Assembly (NCBI GenBank): GCA_900549755.1
Contig: URPQ01000016.1
Span: 1-32,044, forward strand
From: an uncultured Oscillospiraceae bacterium
GTDB taxonomy: Bacteria > Bacillota > Clostridia > Oscillospirales > Acutalibacteraceae
Length of the DNA: 32,044 bases
Direction: 5' to 3'
A program made the position numbers and the translations under genes. Below, one piece after another: positions 30,802-32,044 of the stretch; position 1 is the first letter of the stretch, and each line of letters begins with the position of its first letter. The notes below the pieces were generated by a model. That model was given only the letters and a program-made list of their open reading frames with translations, made no database searches and had not been told where the DNA came from.

Positions 30802-31245
30802 ATGACTGTAAACAACAAATTTATGATGAACGTGTCGGCAAAATCGGCAAATGAGAGCTTTGCGAGGGCGTGCATATCGGCATTTGCCGCCCAGCTTGAC
30901 CCCACGCTTGAAGAAATAAACGATATTAAAACCGCCGTGAGTGAGGCTGTTACAAACTGCATTGTTCACGCGTACAGGGAAAAAATCGGAAAAATTTACA
31001 TAACGGGCGAGCTGCTTGAGGGGAACATAATAAGAATTAAAATTCGTGATACCGGCTGCGGCATAGAAAATGTGGAAAAAGCAATGGAGCCGCTTTACAC
31101 TACCGTAGGCGGCGAGCGCGCGGGGCTGGGCTTCGCCGTTATGCAGAGTTTTATGGACTCGGTAAAGGTTCGCTCAAAGGTCGGCAAAGGAACAACTATT
31201 GTAATGCTAAAAAAAATCAGCAGGCGCTACGGCATAAATGCTTAA
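30802..31245 (+). CDS. spoIIAB: Anti-sigma F factor and SpoIIAA kinase SpoIIAB
   Basis: The 147-residue GHKL serine kinase has the N box in IKTAVSEAVTNCIVHAY, the G1 box in IRDTGCGIENVEKA and the G2 box in GGERAGLGFAVMQSF. It binds and inhibits sigma-F with ATP, and phosphorylates SpoIIAA. Its 3' end overlaps sigF by eight bases, which couples their translation and helps keep the anti-sigma and sigma factor in balance. The ATG follows AGCAGGTAA at a suitable distance. Confidence 0.97.
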   Translation: MTVNNKFMMNVSAKSANESFARACISAFAAQLDPTLEEINDIKTAVSEAVTNCIVHAYREKIGKIYITGELLEGNIIRIKIRDTGCGIENVEKAMEPLYTTVGGERAGLGFAVMQSFMDSVKVRSKVGKGTTIVMLKKISRRYGINA

Positions 31246-31903
31246 AGAAATAAACGACCGCGACCTGTTTATAGAGAATAATCTGGGACTGGTGCGTTCG
31301 CTCTGCGCGCGCTTTGCGGGGCGAGGCATTGAGTACGACGATCTGTATCAGGCGGGCTGCATAGGGCTGATAAAGGCGACCGACGCATTTGATACCGAAC
31401 GCGGGCTTTGCTTTTCAACCTACGCCGTGCCGGTAATTATGGGTGAAATGCGAAGACTATTTCGCGACGGCGGCGCGGTCAAGGTTTCAAGAAGTGTAAA
31501 AGAACTCGGAATGAAAATATCGCGCGAAAGGCAAATGCTGGAGCAAAAATTATGCCGCGAGCCCACCGTGGGTGAACTGGCGTCGGCGCTCGGCGTAGCA
31601 CCCGAAGAAGTGACCGAGGCGATATGCGCTTCCCAACCGACGGTCTCATTAACCTATGAGGATGACGACGGAGTTTCCGAAACCGAGCTGCCCGTAATAA
31701 GCGCCGAGGATGAAATTTCGGACAGACTTTTAATAGATTCCGCACTTGAAAAACTAAGCGACGAGGAAAAACAGCTTGTAATTTACAGGTATTATAATTC
31801 GCTTACCCAAAGCAAAACCGCCGAAATAATGTCGATGACGCAGGTGCAGGTTTCGCGCGCCGAGAAAAAAATTCTCGCAAAGCTGCGCGGAATAATGAAA
31901 TAA
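31238..31903 (+). CDS. sigF: RNA polymerase sigma-F factor (early forespore)
   Basis: The 221-residue sigma-70-family protein has region 2 (NLGLVRSLCARFAGRG, EYDDLYQAGCIGLIKATDAF, CFSTYAVPVIMGEMRRLFRD), region 3 (VSRSVKELGMKISRERQ, EPTVGELASALGVAPEEV) and region 4 (LIVYRYY-type helix, SLTQSKTAEIMSMTQVQVSR as the HTH). Position after spoIIAB identifies it as sigma-F, which starts forespore gene expression after asymmetric division. The ATG lies within the end of spoIIAB, so it is translationally coupled. Downstream genes often found here, such as spoVA, are absent. Confidence 0.97.
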   Translation: MLKEINDRDLFIENNLGLVRSLCARFAGRGIEYDDLYQAGCIGLIKATDAFDTERGLCFSTYAVPVIMGEMRRLFRDGGAVKVSRSVKELGMKISRERQMLEQKLCREPTVGELASALGVAPEEVTEAICASQPTVSLTYEDDDGVSETELPVISAEDEISDRLLIDSALEKLSDEEKQLVIYRYYNSLTQSKTAEIMSMTQVQVSRAEKKILAKLRGIMK

Positions 31904-31999
31904 ATACCCCAAAAATATTTACCGCCCGGTCGCAGAAACACAATATATAGTGGAATTTGTCGTTTTTAAAAAAACTTTCAAAAAAGATGAAAAAAAGTG

Positions 32000-32028
32000 T
32001 TGACAAAGGGGGATGGTTGTGGTATTAT
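32000..32028 (+). promoter_or_regulatory. Strong sigma-A promoter at the window end
   Basis: TTGACA (32000-32005) and TATTAT (32023-32028) are spaced by 17 bases, with a TG extended -10. A TATAAT overlaps at 32026-32031 but would give a 20-base spacer. The transcript would begin at about 32035 and continue out of the window. The strength suggests a stable-RNA or highly expressed gene, but this cannot be seen. Confidence 0.75.
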
Positions 32029-32044
32029 AATCTAGCGCTCTGAA

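Noticed and set aside
1..32044. tRNA or rRNA genes, integrases, transposases or prophage genes
   Set aside because: Looked for typical motifs on both strands (tRNA T-arm GTTCRANYC with acceptor pairing, 16S/23S landmarks, DDE or tyrosine recombinase motifs) and recognised none.

Overview
The window looks like chromosome from an endospore-forming, probably anaerobic, Clostridia-type Firmicute (Oscillospiraceae/Ruminococcaceae-like is my best guess). This rests on a complete spoIIAA-spoIIAB-sigF operon, an oxygen-sensitive class III ribonucleotide reductase with its activase, Gram-positive features (class B sortase, lipoprotein and membrane-anchored VanY-type peptidases, MecA-like adaptor, agr-like GHKL/LytTR pair), strong GGAGG-type ribosome binding sites with GTG and TTG starts, and moderate GC with AT-rich intergenic regions. 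No prophage, integrase, transposase, CRISPR array, tRNA or rRNA gene was found.

Layout. 1-4400: the 3' part of an AraC-type regulator, a convergent RNase P RNA gene (minus strand) with a clear promoter, a P-loop ATPase, and an agr-like sensor kinase/LytTR regulator pair (minus). 4500-8700: a small exported membrane protein, a Big2-VanY lipoprotein, an unrecognised small protein, and a second AraC regulator divergent from a Gfo/Idh/MocA oxidoreductase across an inverted repeat. 8790-11990: lepA with a second VanY peptidase immediately downstream, then a broken leucine-rich-repeat gene. 12170-16150: rpe, a mecA-like gene, a 37-codon membrane ORF, a phosphohexomutase and a cysteine-rich protein of unknown function. 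16300-21180: a YitT-type membrane protein, nrdD-nrdG-dut, and a DUF378 protein. 21260-26280: a minus-strand operon of cysteine desulfurase, thiI, pncC (CinA C-terminal domain), a class B sortase and a membrane-anchored protein that looks like a diverged CinA N-terminal domain. 26440-28870: a sugar isomerase-like gene, then cysK plus an Rrf2 regulator behind a consensus promoter with an operator-like repeat and a possible cysteine leader peptide. 29165-31903: folC, then spoIIA. The window ends just after another strong promoter.

How genes work together. Cysteine desulfurase and ThiI supply sulfur for tRNA 4-thiouridine. CysK and Rrf2 form a cysteine-synthesis unit that is probably self-regulated. 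NrdD, NrdG and Dut all act on deoxynucleotide supply. SpoIIAA, SpoIIAB and SigF form the forespore sigma-F switch.

The most unusual object is intergenic. About 275 bases between dut and the DUF378 gene hold six perfect or near-perfect palindromes, several abutting with no spacer, between imperfect terminal inverted repeats. Two other intergenic regions (15122-15230 and 12050-12130) hold different compound palindromes. I read these as small non-coding mobile or structured elements, with no identity assigned.
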